A model generated the notes under the pieces. It did no database searches. It saw only the letters and a program-made list of their open reading frames with translations, and had not been told where the DNA came from. This document shows, piece after piece, positions 63,660 to 64,000 of a stretch of 64,000 nucleotides of DNA. The stretch is from Tuwongella immobilis (GTDB lineage Bacteria; Planctomycetota; Planctomycetia; Gemmatales; Gemmataceae), in the NCBI RefSeq assembly GCF_901538355.1, contig NZ_LR593887.1, positions 2,332,920-2,396,919 on the forward strand, written 5' to 3'. Each line of letters starts with the position of its first letter. The first letter of the stretch is position 1. The translations under genes were made by a program, and so were the position numbers.

Positions 63660-63994
63660 TGCCGTGGCTCCGTCAGTGGTGGATCATCAGGTATTTCGAC
63701 TTGGACAAGATCGTCAACAATTCGCGTGGCATAACAGCCGATGGAAAGCGTTGGATTGTCCGCCCAGGCTCCGTCGGAAAGACGGAATCGCCAATAATGC
63801 AGCGGACAGCTAACCGTTCCGTTTTCGATGTAACCTCGACTCAACGCTGCACCTGCATGAGGACAGCTATCCTCGATCGCGTAAATCGTTCCCTCGACAA
63901 GGAATACAGCGATTCGGTGACCAGCAATTCGAATCGAACGTCCTTCATTTTCGACCAGTTGATCTTTGCGAATCGCGACTTGCCAGCTTCCCAT
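63656..63994 (-). CDS. Rieske 2Fe-2S domain protein
   Basis: A 112-residue small Rieske ferredoxin. The cluster ligands are C44-x-H46 (SCPHAGAAL) and C63-xx-H66 (CPLHYWRFRL), in the NirD/ring-hydroxylating-dioxygenase ferredoxin arrangement. There is no signal peptide, so it is probably cytoplasmic. Only six bases precede the ATG in the window, so the start cannot be checked for a ribosome site. It overlaps the cytochrome c'-like gene (ATGA). An electron-transfer role is inferred; the oxygenase or reductase partner is not in the window. Confidence 0.9.
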   Translation of the reverse strand: MGSWQVAIRKDQLVENEGRSIRIAGHRIAVFLVEGTIYAIEDSCPHAGAALSRGYIENGTVSCPLHYWRFRLSDGAWADNPTLSIGCYATRIVDDLVQVEIPDDPPLTEPRQ

Positions 63995-64000
63995 CCGATT

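Noticed and set aside
1-64000. CRISPR arrays, insertion sequences, prophage or integron features
   Set aside because: No regularly spaced repeats, transposase or integrase motifs, or target-site duplications were seen; the HTH protein at 52545-53123 has an excisionase-like fold but no integrase near it.

Overview
The window looks like a chromosomal segment of a planctomycete, most likely a Gemmataceae-type bacterium. The strongest evidence is the first 7.5 kb. It holds two back-to-back planctomycete cytochrome/Tat gene pairs (DUF1549/DUF1553 with DUF1501, then DUF1587-DUF1595-DUF1592-DUF1588-DUF1585 with DUF1552), a combination essentially confined to this phylum. Heat-repeat exported proteins, neutral-ceramidase-like hydrolases, an ECF sigma/anti-sigma pair and Kdo/Lpt-type outer-membrane genes agree with this. 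I see no tRNA, rRNA, CRISPR array, insertion sequence or phage gene. The species assignment is inference.

Layout. 1-7.6 kb (+): the cytochrome/Tat pairs, closed by a strong terminator. 7.6-12.0 kb: an amidohydrolase (+) facing an LptF/LptG-type permease, a membrane-anchored CX5R phosphatase and a secreted DUF1223-like protein (all -). 12.0-18.5 kb: a DegT-type aminotransferase (-) divergent from a Pat-like acyl-CoA synthetase/acetyltransferase and a beta-lactamase-fold/VanX fusion (+). 18.6-25.7 kb (-): a compact four-gene helicase operon (XPB-like helicase, an 83-residue protein, an XPB-N-domain protein, a Ski2-like helicase), preceded by an ATC-hydrolase-like gene. 25.8-30.3 kb (+): a membrane coiled-coil protein and aconitase.

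30.4-38.4 kb (-): kdsD, kdsC, a 1164-residue membrane-anchored protein with LptA/OstA-like repeats, an ABC ATPase and an ABC-2 permease, in the same order as the enterobacterial kdsD-kdsC-lptC-lptA-lptB block. 38.5-46.4 kb: a LacD-like aldolase, a candidate small RNA, two proteins of unknown role, lysA and argH. 46.6-53.1 kb (-): an HTH/receiver-like regulator, aspS, an OmpR-type two-component system and an SbtA-like transporter with a fused exported domain, whose promoter carries paired TTAAG-type repeats. 53.4-61.5 kb: a small ORF and a ceramidase-like gene (+) facing a six-gene operon sigma, anti-sigma, hypothetical, ceramidase-LamG, S9 peptidase, MarR (-). 61.7-64 kb: a small charged protein (+), a membrane protein, a cytochrome c'-like protein and a Rieske protein (-).

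The most promising places for undescribed biology are the helicase operon, the Kds/Lpt-like locus with one very long bridge-like protein, the two-component/SbtA-fusion module, the exported protein with a receiver-like domain, and the small RNA candidate. Start codons were chosen by ribosome-binding sites, signal peptides and gene overlaps; several calls are therefore shorter than the longest open frame.
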